Source: Selaginella tamariscina (lineage: Eukaryota > Streptophyta > Lycopodiopsida > Selaginellales > Selaginellaceae). From it: a DNA stretch of 64,000 nucleotides. Each line of letters opens with the position of its first letter. Positions within the stretch are counted from its first letter, which is position 1. The stretch is taken from positions 186,001 through 250,000 of the forward strand of contig PUQB01000152.1 of the NCBI GenBank assembly GCA_003024785.1, read 5' to 3'. Below, one piece after another: positions 23,808 through 35,136 of this stretch. The notes below the pieces were generated by a model, which had not been told where the DNA came from, did no database searches, and saw nothing but the letters and a program-made list of their open reading frames with translations. The position numbers and the translations under genes were made by a program.

Positions 23808-25190
23808 TTTAATAGCATATTTGTATCATTTTTAAGTGGAATAAGAATGTTTAAATTTCACATGAAATAAGAATGTTAATTGATCAATTTCCCATTTCCG
23901 TAGTTTTAATATAATACACGTTCGATCTTAAAATTGTGGTGGCTGCTAGTTCAATAATAAAATACGTTTATGTAGGCATCCTGAAATAAAAATGGAACTT
24001 TATATAGTCTTAATTAGTAATTATTAATATTTATTATTATTTAATTAGTATTTATTATTAATTATATAGTATTTAATATATGTTTATTTTTTAAAATATT
24101 CTATGTTTAAAAAAAGAATGACATGATTTAATTATTAGGAATCCTTAATTAAAAAATAAACTTTAAAAAATATACTACATCTTTATTCCTCTCACCATCA
24201 AAATTTATGTATTTTCTTGTAACATTAACAAATTTAATGTTAAAATTACTTCTTAATTCATATAAATTTAAACATAAATAATTCAATATGACTACACAAC
24301 TTAATAAAGATCTATATATTCAATAATATATTTTTTAATATTTAGTATATAGTTTTTCATCACAAATCTCATCTCTCTTTATAACAAATCTTATAATTAT
24401 TATTCCAGTCTTTCAAAATAGATTTTTTAGCTTTTTATTCTTCATTAAATCTTTTTACATGTTTATTTCTCGTATGACCTCAATGTTACCCATCGTATAG
24501 AGTAATCTCCTCGTGTCCTAGATATTGTCATTCATTAGAAAATAAATATATAATGATTAATTCACAACCTTAAAAATCAATGTCATACAATGTTTTGAAT
24601 GCATTTGGAGTCATTATTATGGCATTTTGTTTTTAATGTTGCTTTAGAGATAAAGTGATTATCTCATTCTACTTTTTTAACTTAATGCAAATAAAATTAT
24701 AAATATTTAAATTTACTATTTTAAGTGCAATATATGTAACCTCATGAGATAAAAAAGCATTTGAGTAGAGCAAGTGAGATGGATTTTCCCTATAGAAACT
24801 ATGCAAATCGTTTTGATAAAGACAAATGTCCAAGTAACATACTAGCACATTCATTCTATAGATTCTTTCAAATGGGTTGAAGGTGATTAGTGTATGGCTC
24901 TTATAATTTGGTTGAGCATTGCCTTCTTAAGGATACCATTAATCAAAAGAATATGAAGTTTATTTTGCATGAGCATCTTGTAAATGTCTAGTTTTTCAAG
25001 AATGTATTCTTCTGTTTTGAAAAGACCAATTTGTCCTTCTTAAATATTGGTTGAAAATGATTTGGAAATGCATCCTACAACATCTTTAATCCAAAATAAA
25101 CTCCTTGTCAATCACCTTGAACGTTATTACATTATGAACATATAACTTTTCAAGGAGTGCTCCCACAATGGCATTCATATTTTTAAGCTT
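23808..25190. other. Shared 3' flank of B1 (duplicated after B2)
   Basis: AT-rich sequence colinear with 36671-38035, including the minus-strand 61-codon frame (24854-24669, VLVCYLDICLYQNDLHSFY) that recurs at 37759-37526. The minus strand in this block reads as a broken protein with KKL and FKTEEYILKKLDIYE (at 37.9 kb) that could be an old retroelement gag; this is not established. The colinearity ends at about 25190, where unit 1 enters an inverted-repeat element. Confidence 0.6.
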
Positions 25191-25430
25191 GTTTTCAATA
25201 TTGCTTAAAAAATTAAGAGAATAACAAAAGAGAAATTAATTAAAACATTAAAGTGGCTTATAATTTGTGTTTCTTTGACAATTATTCTCTTAAAATATTG
25301 TTAGTGAATATGTGCATTATATTGTTAAATTTCAATATTGTTATATTGCTTATATTATATTGTCATATTTTTAAGCTTGTGACAATATTGTTAGTGAATA
25401 TGTGCATTATAAATGGGTATGTCACGCCTA
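25191..25430. repeat. Left inverted-repeat block flanking the gypsy insert
   Basis: The block from ttttcaatattgcttaa through gagaaattaattaaaacatt, cttataatttgtgtttcttt and attgttagtgaatatgtgca is present in reverse complement at about 29425-29640. A third, direct copy lies at 29690-29800. The gypsy-derived segment is thus bracketed by arms of more than 200 bp. Confidence 0.75.
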
Positions 25431-26600
25431 TGGAGTTAGTTAACTCTTTCATTGATAACCCACTTGCAAGATTGGGAATTATTGCCCAATTAGGACACAT
25501 TACATAAGACTAGTGGTTAAGACCTGACTCTAATTGCTTCATTCATGCTAAGATAGAAACAACACTCGCAATTCAACTAGTGACACATCACAACTCATGA
25601 AATAAGTGTTGTTGTGTGTATTTAGCCAATTGTGGGTGTGAGTTCTTGCAAATCGAGTTATTTTATTAAATTTATAAGTTTTTAATTATGATTTTTAGAG
25701 TTAACATCTAGCATACTGCACATGTGGCACCAAATAAAAACTATTTGACAACAATTGTTTAAATAAAGATTTTTAAAATATATTAATATAAATAGTCAAC
25801 TTTTTAATTTTATTTATTTTATTTTAAGAAAATTATATTATAGTATCAATATCAATATATTTTAGTGGTTTATGAAACCATCTCCTCTCTTTAATGATGA
25901 GTCCAAAAGCTATAACATGATTTGAATGACTTGTTTAATATCGATGGTGAAAAGTGACAATGGCTTCTTAAGCATAAATAAGGTTCTTTATTAACTATAA
26001 AGTGCATCATTTGAATGTTAAGATAAAGCATCTACTTTACCTTACTAAAAACTTAAATGGCATGTGATTACGAAGTTGAATTGAATTCATAAAACTGTGT
26101 TTTTTAGAAGTACATTAGGTTTTTGTGATTGTTATAAACCACAACTTGATACAAAAAACCTTCAAGGAAATTCCTTCACTCTTTAAGTGAGTCCACAATA
26201 GTCAAATGTTCTTAATCATGTACCTCATATTAATTTTTGACACACGAAACTTTGCAAGAGTATGAAAATTTAAAAAAGAATACTGTTAAGTGTAAAGTCC
26301 GACATATTAGCCCCAACAACAAAGGGCTTGTTAAGATTTGGGTGAGTGAAGATATATGTAGAAGTGAAAGCATATTTCCAAACTTAGAATGTAGCATTTG
26401 CTATGACATCCGTTCAAATGGCTTATCCCTTTATGTGAGTTTAATGAGTGGCAATATAAACTTAAAATAGTATTTAATGATATGAACTTGCAATAAAAAT
26501 TGACAAAACCAAAGAAGCATTGTATATTCTATGTCGAGAGCAAAGCTTATCAATCTAATATATATCTTCAAGTAATCAATTAGCCTAAAGAATTATTGTT
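25431..26600 (-). pseudogene. Gypsy RNase H and flanking pol remnant (minus strand)
   Basis: Reading leftwards from about 26545, the fragment carries the end of RT (FFGFVNFYC), then the RNase H start, where the inverse copy at 42.0-42.3 kb reads KLTQRDKPFEW and HPNLNKPFVVGANMSDF; this corresponds to the gypsy pattern HPxxxKPFVVxxDASDF. The catalytic Asp of DASDF is Asn in this copy line. Several stops are present. It lies head-to-head with the gag-RT piece on its right, so the pol gene is internally inverted. Confidence 0.65.
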
Positions 26601-27089
26601 GTAGTCGTCATGGTCTACTGGCACCCACCTCTTAGCAGAACTTTAGTGGTAGTATGTTGAAGCATTGAGGAGAGCACCTAGTCTTATTGCTCCTTCAACA
26701 TTTTAATGTCCTCCTTTGACCTTTGTACTCTCACTCGCTTCTACACTTTACTAGCTATTCTATCTCTATTAGGGTTGAGGCCAATAATAAAATACGAATT
26801 CGAAATATCAAGTTTTATTTTTAAATATAAGAGAAAATAAAAAAATAACAAAACATAAATTAATTAAACATAAGAACAACTCACAAGTAAATTCTTCGCC
26901 ATTGTCCATATGAATTGCTCTAACAACTGTCAATTTTAAATGGCTTATGATAGTTGATTTTCATAAACTTCATCACTAATTTTTTCAGCTTTAAAGAATT
27001 TGATTTAGCATTGAATATGGTAAATATATTTTTTAAGATAGCTATTTCATATATGCACCAAATCCATTACAAGCGAGGAGATGGTGAAT

Positions 27090-29420
27090 TTAATAAATGA
27101 GAGATGTTTCAGTCTCTTCTCATGCTATTAGGATGACAATTGGGTCGACTTGATAGCATCCTTCACCAAATTGAGAGACACAACATGAGGGGACAAATAC
27201 CATAAGGTTTTTAATGTTTGAGGGTCCCACAACACAGACAATTGTGGACAACCAATGGGGCTAGGGCCGTAAGACCAACAGAAATGACCAGTCCTGCATA
27301 AGGTCACAGTCAGGGGAGGCAGTCGGCAGTCATGATCCCAAGAGCGCCAACCCTATTGGTTGAGGTACCACAATAGTGATAAACAGCTAGAACGTTGGGA
27401 GATAATCAACACACACTGTACTGTTGCTCCCAAATACCTATGATTGAGCCAATGTTGGAAGCACACGTGCTAAAAACTGCAAAGGCAGTGGGTGCCTCGA
27501 CCACTTCCACATCGACACAAGCCTTTGCACCATAGACCAATCATATAGCAGTAATACCACCCAAGCTACAATGTGAGGCAATCACATAGTCGTAGGCCCA
27601 ACGGGCCATAAAGGTCAACCAGCCAATCAACTTGGAGAATGAGGATCATGGAGAGTTTAGTGGGAGGTAGCAAAAGAACCCTTGAAGTCGAGACTGTGGG
27701 CCAAGAAGTGCACCAAAGTGGAGGCAATCGCGGAACATATAAGACTTGCCCATGGCCAAAGACTAGTAGAAACATTGAGAATCCAAGAAAGCATTGCATG
27801 TAAAGTCCGGGAGACTCAGGTATCGTGACCATAGGTGAGTTACTTTGCCTGTCTCTTGGATAGTATGAAGTTCTCACTCAGGAACTTCACAAACCAACAA
27901 TAGAGCCATAGAGAGTCCCAACTATAATAGTAGACTTCATGGATGATGTGCCAGCCATACCAATCCAAATTTCAAGTTGCATGATCTACAACATCATCGT
28001 GGATGACGATTTAGGCGTGAACATTATGTCAGTTGAGCTTCACTAAAAGTTAGAAATGAAACATTCAGAGCCCTAACATTTCCTAGTGCATATGGCAAAC
28101 TAGGCCAAGGTTACACCCAAGGGCATCATGAGGAGAGTAAAGGTGAAGATCCAGAGTGTTAAGTTCTTGATCAACGTTGTCATCCTCGACATATGTTCTA
28201 AAGGGGGATTGACCTTGGGTCAGGGGTGCAAAGGTGCAACATGATTGGGAGCACAAATAGGTAAGTTTTTCCACCAAGAATGGACTAATATTAGTAATTG
28301 TAGAACAAGTTCGGGCATCACCATCAGAGGCTCGACTGCAAGAATATCACATGTTACACTGGAGTGAAGGGCTCGACAATGATGAGGAGACATCCATTTT
28401 GGCATGTCTACCAGACTTGTTCGTTGTAGGGATGTAGACCTTCACCAAGAGGTACAGTAGACTGCTGCAGCTTATCACATGACCAAGATAGGGAGAGAGA
28501 GGGAAGCCCTAGAGACGCACGTGCTGAAGTGGTCAATACTATGAAAGGAGTTGAGGCACATGGCTCTGCCAGCCCACAAGGAGTACCTTGACAAGCCCAC
28601 ATATGAGTGGAACATTACCCCTGAGGCAGTGATTACATAAGTCAACATGGGTACAGATGAGGAACCCCGGCTACTGCAAATCAATGCCCACGTCGACCCT
28701 GAGCTCAAGAAACAAATCACCAACTGCCTATGGACCCACGGCATGAGGAGGGTACTGGTGGAGCCGTGTCAGCATAGGATCAAGTTGAAACTTAACACGA
28801 GGCCTAGCTGCCAACAATGGTATGGTATCAACCCTAACTACGCCCAACAAGCCAAGTAAGAAATTGACAAATGGCTGGAAGCGAACTTTGTGTATCCCAT
28901 TGAGAACCCGGAGTGGTTGTCAACGATTATCATCGTGCCAAAGAAGGATGAGCATTTAAGGATCTACATAAAAGGCTAAACGCAGCCACCAAAAAAGACA
29001 TGTTCCCCATCCCATTCATTGAGGCCATCTTGAAGGATGTAGTAGGGCACGAGATGTACTCCTTTATGGATGGCTTTAACGGATACAATCAAGTCATGAT
29101 TGTGGCTAAAGACCGAGCCAAGATAGCATTCATCAATCATCATTGATTGAGGGGTGTTCACTTTTAAGGTATGTCATTTGGCCTTTGGAACGCCCCAACC
29201 ACCTTCCAAAGGTTAGTTTAGCGAGTATTTTTAGACTTTATCCGAGAGTTTCTAGACAACTTTATGACTTACAAACTAACAGAAGATCATGTGAAGCACC
29301 TCAAATAGGTACTTTGACATTGTTGGGAATATGGAATATTTCTTAACCCATCAAAATGTGTGTTTGGCATGACCACATGAAAGCTGTTGGGGCACATCAT
29401 ATCCATGAGGGCATTAGAAT
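27090..29420 (+). pseudogene. Ty3/gypsy gag-protease-RT remnant (plus strand)
   Basis: Pieces in gypsy order on the plus strand: a protease-like region (VNIMSVELH, KVKIQSVKFLINVVILDI, about 28010-28190); then MGTDEEPRLLQINAHVDPEL (28647), the segment before RT; then NPNYAQQAK, EIDKWLEANFVYPIENPEWL (28850-28915), IIIVPKKD, LNAATKKDMFPIPFIEAIL (28976-29035) and EMYSFMDGFNGYNQVMI (29050), where the YxDD region follows as degraded sequence. FGLWNAPTTFQRLV (29180) and FLNPSKCVFGM (29340) follow. Stops interrupt every 20-60 codons. The homology ends at about 29420, inside RT. No polypurine tract or LTR is visible. Confidence 0.85.
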
Positions 29421-29900
29421 GAGCACATATTCACTAACAATATTGTCACAAGCTTAAAAATATGACAATATAATTAAGCAATATAACAATATTGAAATTT
29501 AACAATATAATGCACATATTCACTAACAATATTTTAAGAGAATAATTGTCAAAGAAACACAAATTATAAGCCACTTTAATGTTTTAATTAATTTCTCTTT
29601 TGTTATTCTCTTAATTTTTTGAGCAATATTAAAAACAATATAATATAAATTAGACTATTAAATTTTATTTATGAATACAAAAAAAATTAAGAGAATAACA
29701 AAAGAGAAATTAATTAAAACATTAAAGTGGCTTATAATTTGTGTTTCTTTGACAATTATTCTCTTAAAATATTGTTAGTGAATATGTGCATCATATTTTT
29801 AAGCTTGCATATTCACTAACAATTATTCTCTTAATTTTTTTGTATTCATAAAAAAATTTAATAGTCTAATTTATATTATATTCTTAGCCTCAACAACCTT
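29421..29900. repeat. Right inverted-repeat block flanking the gypsy insert, with nested copies
   Basis: The reverse complement of the left block (29425-29640) is followed by a second inverted pair: a direct copy at 29690-29800 and another short reverse copy at 29810-29850 (cattcactaacaattattctc). The nested arms would fold into long AT-rich stems. The tract ends in ttaatagtctaatttatatt, which unit 3 also has at 43.57 kb. Confidence 0.7.
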
Positions 29901-32900
29901 AACAATTGCTCTTTCAATTCTTGGTCATTAGATGATTGATCCTCACTAGCTCCTCCACACAATACTCATGTGGACATGCCTTCCCAATTCGTGGGAGCCA
30001 TCATCCACTATATCAATCTCAAAAATTACCAATTCAATCGAACATTCAAGTGGGATGGAACTACTTGACTAGCCACAAAAACTTTATTGTGGATAAGAAA
30101 TGATAGAACCTTTAAATATTATTGCATATTAAAGTTAGTCCTAACCATAAAAAAGCGCACACACACATATATTTTATATAATAAGTTTATTTAGTGTATG
30201 TGTATTTTCATTCATTTTATTACACATTATGAATTAAATAATTCGAACAAAGATTCAAATAAGCAATTGTTTATTTATTTAAATAGTTAATGAAAATATA
30301 ATAAGAATATTTAAGGACAATGATTTGAGTTTGCCTTATTAATTAAAAGAATTAAAATAATTTTTTAATTATCCATTATTATTACACAACAAGGTCATAA
30401 AAATTCTTAAGATATGTAACATCTTAAATAGGATTATACAGTGACGTTTTAAATTTTGATCTACTGTAATAATTAAAAAGAATTGAAATGACTTCGTTAA
30501 AGAGGTTAAAGTCTTATTTTTCGGAGAGTCTAATATTTAGAAACGATTACTTTGAGTTTAATTTTTAAAGTGCATTATTAAAGTCAATTTATTTATTTAT
30601 TTATTCCATTAGCATTCTATTTTAAATAATAAGATATGTTAATGTATCATAAATTAAAACTATGGATCTAAAACATGTCCAAGTTGAATTTAATTTGCTT
30701 TTTGTGAATATAAATAAATAATTTAATAAGATTTAATGTATATTCTTTAACATATGTATATTCTATAGCTTCCATTTAAATGTGGTTCCTTTAAAATATC
30801 ATTAATATAATATTCAATTTATTATACATATTTTAGGACAAAACAAACAATAAAGAAAAACAAAATTAATACATAAATATTAAGGTAACATTTAAATACT
30901 AGAGCCATTATAAAATGGATTAAACCTAATAACTAAATAACAAATTCATTATAACATTAATGATAATTTTAAATTTAAAATGTAAGTATATCAAATTTAT
31001 TTAAATTTTATTTATGACATTTATATTTGAAAATGAAAAATGCCATTGCAAGTTTTTCATTTTAATTTTAAAATTAATCATTCATAATATACTCATACAA
31101 TAATGTAGAATGTCCTATAATGGTACACAATGTGTAATGTGTTTTTTACGTATGTATACAATATTATTATTATAATCTATTAATAAATATAATATAAAAA
31201 TATAATAAACAATTGAATAAAATATTTTGGTTTGTTCTACATGGTTTTCAACCTTGGGATTAAGATGTTCCATTTTGAAATAAAAATGTTCACTAGGGCA
31301 GAAGACAAATATTTAATCACGAGTTTAAATCTCATTAGAACCTTGAAAACCTCGAGTGGCCGAATGAAAATGCTTGTCCTCAATCAAAGATGGACCTTAG
31401 ATCGAAAATAAAGCATCCCTCATTCAAGGTTGTGAGTACAAAGTTTTTTATTTTTTATTTTTAAACACATAAATGTTCTTTTATCCATTTATTTAAATAG
31501 TAACCTTTTGTATAATAAATGTACTAACAATCATAAGTTTAACATATAAATGTTTTTTTTTTAGATATTGTTACATAAATGTTTTATATAAATAATTTTT
31601 ATTTAATGTTGACTTTGTTTGTAGTGTAATTTTTGTATAGTAAATGCATTAACATAGAACTGAATCATAAATTTAACTTTTATTAAGCGATTTATTTAAC
31701 CAATTGGTTAACTCATGAAAGTGCATATACAAACACATATTTTAATTATTCAATTGTTATTTCTGAATCATTTATCTTTATTATACAAGTTTATGTCTTT
31801 ATTAAAAATTAATTAACTTCGAAGCCAAAGACATCTACAAAATATATATATTAATATAGTTTTTTCATTATCAAATGTCCTTAACATGCAAGACAACATT
31901 ATTTATTGAAGTTTTAAAGTTTATTACACATTATAGAACTATATTGTAACGGTTGAGTGTATAGAACTATGCAAAAGTGCACAACATGAAACTATATAAA
32001 AAGGAATTCATACATGTAATTATATACAATATATTTGCATTAGAGTCTGATGGTGTTTTAAAATTTAAAGAAATATATAAGCAAACTTTTATGTATATTT
32101 TATACTTCTAACATATTTGTGCATAATAATAGTTTCTTGTCTTTATATGGGTCTATTATTAAGTATTTATTTTATTATATAAGCCTTTTAACTCTTCATA
32201 AATATATTAATATATTCTAATCATGTAAAATTATATATTTCACATGTATCTTTTTATTTATAAATTATATATTTTATAATTTTTATTTTTTATGTTTAAA
32301 TTTTATATATTATATTCATTATTATATTATATTGAATAAATAATATATTTAAAATATAAATTTTACTATTAGAATTTAAAATTATTATAATAAACTTACA
32401 TTTTATATTTAAAATTATCATTAATGCCATAATGAATTGGTTGCAAGCGATCTGATGTATCCGTTCCAAGATAAATTTGTTATTTTTGCATTGTCTTAAT
32501 TTATTGTTATTTGTAAAACTTTTTTTTTTTTAATTTCATCATTATTCCATCTTAAAATATATACTAAGTTAGATTTTATATAATCAAAATTTTAAAAGAA
32601 CACAATTAATGTAAAATATATATTTTATAAGAATATATAAATATTTATTTTTAAACTTATAACTTTACTTCACATGCATGCATGCATGTACTTCAAAATG
32701 AAATTCTAACTAGAATATTTTATATAGATGAATTTTATTTATCTTTAAAATAATTTATAATAAATTATTTTAAATTTTGGAATGTTAGATGAAGCGTGTA
32801 TATGTTCTATCAAGAAGAGATTATAGGAACATAAAGCAAGGTCATAGTTCGAACAAATTGGACTGCTCGTAACGAACAACCGTTGTTGTCGTTGTTAGGG

Positions 32901-33060
32901 AGTCTAGAAGAGTTCAAAGCTGGTTGTTGTATTGCCTTTCATCTCCAGTGTTGATAACACAATATACTATGTAATATTAAAATAATGGAAAAACCGGTCC
33001 GTGAGATGTCTAGGTTTCTAGAAACTAGATAATGATTCAGACATGAGTGACTCAGCTCAG
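29881..33060. other. AT-rich left part of unit 2 (no gene)
   Basis: Closely similar to 43588-46735 (offset about 13.7 kb) and, more weakly, to 50.4-52.2 kb and 15.7-17.0 kb. No open frame, RNA gene or known element is visible. A short stretch at 31.25-31.45 kb has more balanced composition (ccttgaaaacctcgagtgg, repeated at 45.06 kb) but is not recognised. Confidence 0.6.
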
Positions 33061-33063
33061 AGA

Positions 33064-33145
33064 CCATTGGGTGCATTTGTAATAGCTTCGTCTAAAACTC
33101 TTCTGCTGCATTTTTAGACGAAGCTATTACAAATGCACCTAATGG
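33064..33145. repeat. Fold-back hairpin built from P450 A leader and exon sequence (unit 2)
   Basis: Arms 33064-33097 and 33112-33145 are reverse complements over 34 nt with one mismatch, around the 14-nt loop CTCTTCTGCTGCAT. The arm joins the A leader (ccattaggtg) to A exon 1 sequence (catttgtaatagcttcgtct, matching A1 at about 17355). Plus-strand A exon sequence follows (33146-33205, gtttgcctcaaggccacag). This is a template-switch style rearrangement, shared with unit 3. Confidence 0.85.
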
Positions 33146-33373
33146 ACCCCTTGTTTGCCTCAAGGCCACAGTACACTCCCTTGGGACGTACTCTTTTTTC
33201 CAGTATATACTGATATGTAGAAGTTTTTAATATTACATAGTATATTGTGTTATCCGCTCATAAGGAAAAACTGGTCCGTGAGATGCCTAGGTTAGATAGA
33301 CATGAGTGACTACCATTAGGTGGTATTACAAGGCTATATAAAATTAATTAGATAGATAGGTATCAGTTGAGGC

Positions 33374-33646
33374 ATGGAATACCTACTAGGAATAATATGG
33401 AATTTGTACAAGGACTTTGAACTCATTCCATTGGGGGCAGGACGAAGGATTTGTCCAGGGATGAATGTGGGACTTAACAATGTTTACCTTGTGCGTGGTA
33501 ACCTTGTGCATGCTTTTGACTGGAAGGAGCCTGAGGAGAATGGGGTTGATATAGAACACGAGGTGTTTGGCATGAACTTGCACGTGGCCAAGAAGCTAGA
33601 GCCCGGAATGTACTATAAAAATATAAATATTATTATGTTTTATTAA
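33374..33646 (+). pseudogene. Truncated P450 A, copy A2: start codon fused to heme loop
   Basis: The native A start (MEYL) runs after 12 codons straight into KDFELIPLGAGRRICPGMNV and the C-terminal helix L region (LVHAFDWKEPEENGVDIEHE); about 400 residues, including helices B-K, the oxygen-binding motif and ExxR, are deleted. The result is an open frame of 90 codons with the heme Cys loop but no P450 fold. The final IPSAR segment is also lost, so the frame runs on to 33646. The A leader precedes it. Unit 3 has the same fusion, so the deletion predates the unit 2/3 duplication. Confidence 0.85.
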
Positions 33647-34015
33647 ATATTAAACTTTTATATTCTATTATTACGATTATTATTACTGATCTTATATTAT
33701 TGTTATACCAATTATAATTGTTTTTACAATCTATTATCAAAAAACTTTTTTTTGTGTGTATGTATTTCATATTCTTATGTAAAGTCATATATTTCAAGAC
33801 GGATATATAAGTTTAAATTTACAGTCGTAGATGTCAAGAATGTAATACAATATAAATCAAATCTTTGATAGCCGTTGATGAATAAAATCAAACTCTTTAT
33901 AACATTTGATAGACTTATATTGATTTAATTATTTTATGATTATTTTATTTATAATATATATGCAGCATAACCAAGCAGAATCTGCCATGTGGCAGAGGAT
34001 TCACGTGGCGAGTCA

Positions 34016-34150
34016 TTAGCGTCGTACAATCTTTATGGTGATGCGGTTCCCTTCCACATGGATCGCCATGTAGGATGTACGGCCAGCCACAGTAAATTGA
34101 GCCAGCGAGAGCCCATCTTCTTGGTCTCTCACATGAAACAGATAAAATAA
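34016..34150 (-). other. Conserved exon-like segment, unit 2 (unknown protein)
   Basis: The minus-strand frame contains VRDQEDGLSLAQFTVAG, RTSYMAIHVEGNRITIK. The same segment occurs downstream of A3 (47680-47800) and, degraded, downstream of A4 (about 54045-54150). Composition is clearly richer in GC than the flanks, as expected for coding sequence. I do not recognise the protein; it may be the last exon of a neighbour gene copied along with the unit. Confidence 0.5.
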
Positions 34151-35000
34151 CAAATTAAATTCACAAATATAAAATATATAATATTTATTATTATATATCG
34201 TGATGATATCAATAGGACCCCGATTAAAACACTCAGAATATTTATTATTATATACCATTAAAATTTAAAACATTCATAAAGATGTATGTTAAGTTTTAAT
34301 TTTGAAATATCTAAAGTTTAAACGTTGAAGTTCTGTATTTATATGTAAAATATAAGAGATTTCCATATAGGATTTGAACTATTTAAGGTATTTAGCTATT
34401 TTATCATTCATCCAGTTATCTTTGATATCAACACTAATTAACGTAAAATCAATAATGATTCATTTAAAATCAATGTTAAAAAATTAACACCAATTAATAT
34501 GTAAAATTAACTTAAATTAATTTAAAAGATTTAAATAATTTTAAAGCCAAATGTTGTATAAACAGTTATGTCTTTATGTGTTTTGTGAAAGAAGAGTCAA
34601 TTCCTATGCACATTAATATGATAATAATATACTTTAACACACACACACACACATATATATATACACACGCTCTAGTACACATGTCCATCATTAGTGAATT
34701 TAATTATTTAATAATAATTTATTAATTAATAAATTTTTAATTTAATTATTATTTTTAATTTAATAAATTTATTTTTAAATTAAATTCTTAATTTAATTAT
34801 TATGTTTAACTTAGTAAGTTTATTCTTAAATTGAATATTTCACTGTATTGTTATCTCTGCAAAAATTTTAAGTTTACTTATATTTAAATTTAATTATTTA
34901 ATTAGTCTTAACATAGGTAGACCCTTAACACAATTATTATTCTTAAATTAAAATTAAATATTTAATGATTTTTAATTAGGTCATTAACTTAAGAACAAGC
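34150..35000. other. AT-rich spacer of unit 2
   Basis: Colinear with 47.8-48.65 kb and 54.2-55.0 kb. Contains an (AC)n(AT)n microsatellite at about 34637-34665 and no gene. Confidence 0.6.
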
Positions 35001-35004
35001 CGTG

Positions 35005-35136
35005 GATGACTGAGAGACAGAGATATTCTTCAAATCTTGTATACGGAAGAGAGGTTGGAATTTTCTCATTGACTAGCACCTCTGGTGAAATATATAACAT
35101 GCACATCCTTGAGAAAGATCTTAACAAGTTATCAAG
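35005..35136 (+). promoter_or_regulatory. Leader/core promoter of P450 B2
   Basis: Single copy of the block duplicated before B1 (agatattcttcaaatcttg, gaagagaggttggaattttc), with a TATA-like gaaatatataac at about 35087-35098. An upstream ATG at 35099 opens a short frame (HILEKDLNKLSRWKVFSY) that overlaps and is out of frame with the P450 start, so it would act as an upstream open frame if transcribed. Confidence 0.45.

Noticed and set aside
24669-24854. Possible Ty1/copia gag on the minus strand
   Set aside because: The frame is repeated after B2, but no zinc knuckle, protease or RT follows and the similarity is too vague to name.
27566-27877. Minus-strand 103-codon frame inside the gypsy gag region
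   Set aside because: It is the antisense of the gag-protease remnant and has no independent support.
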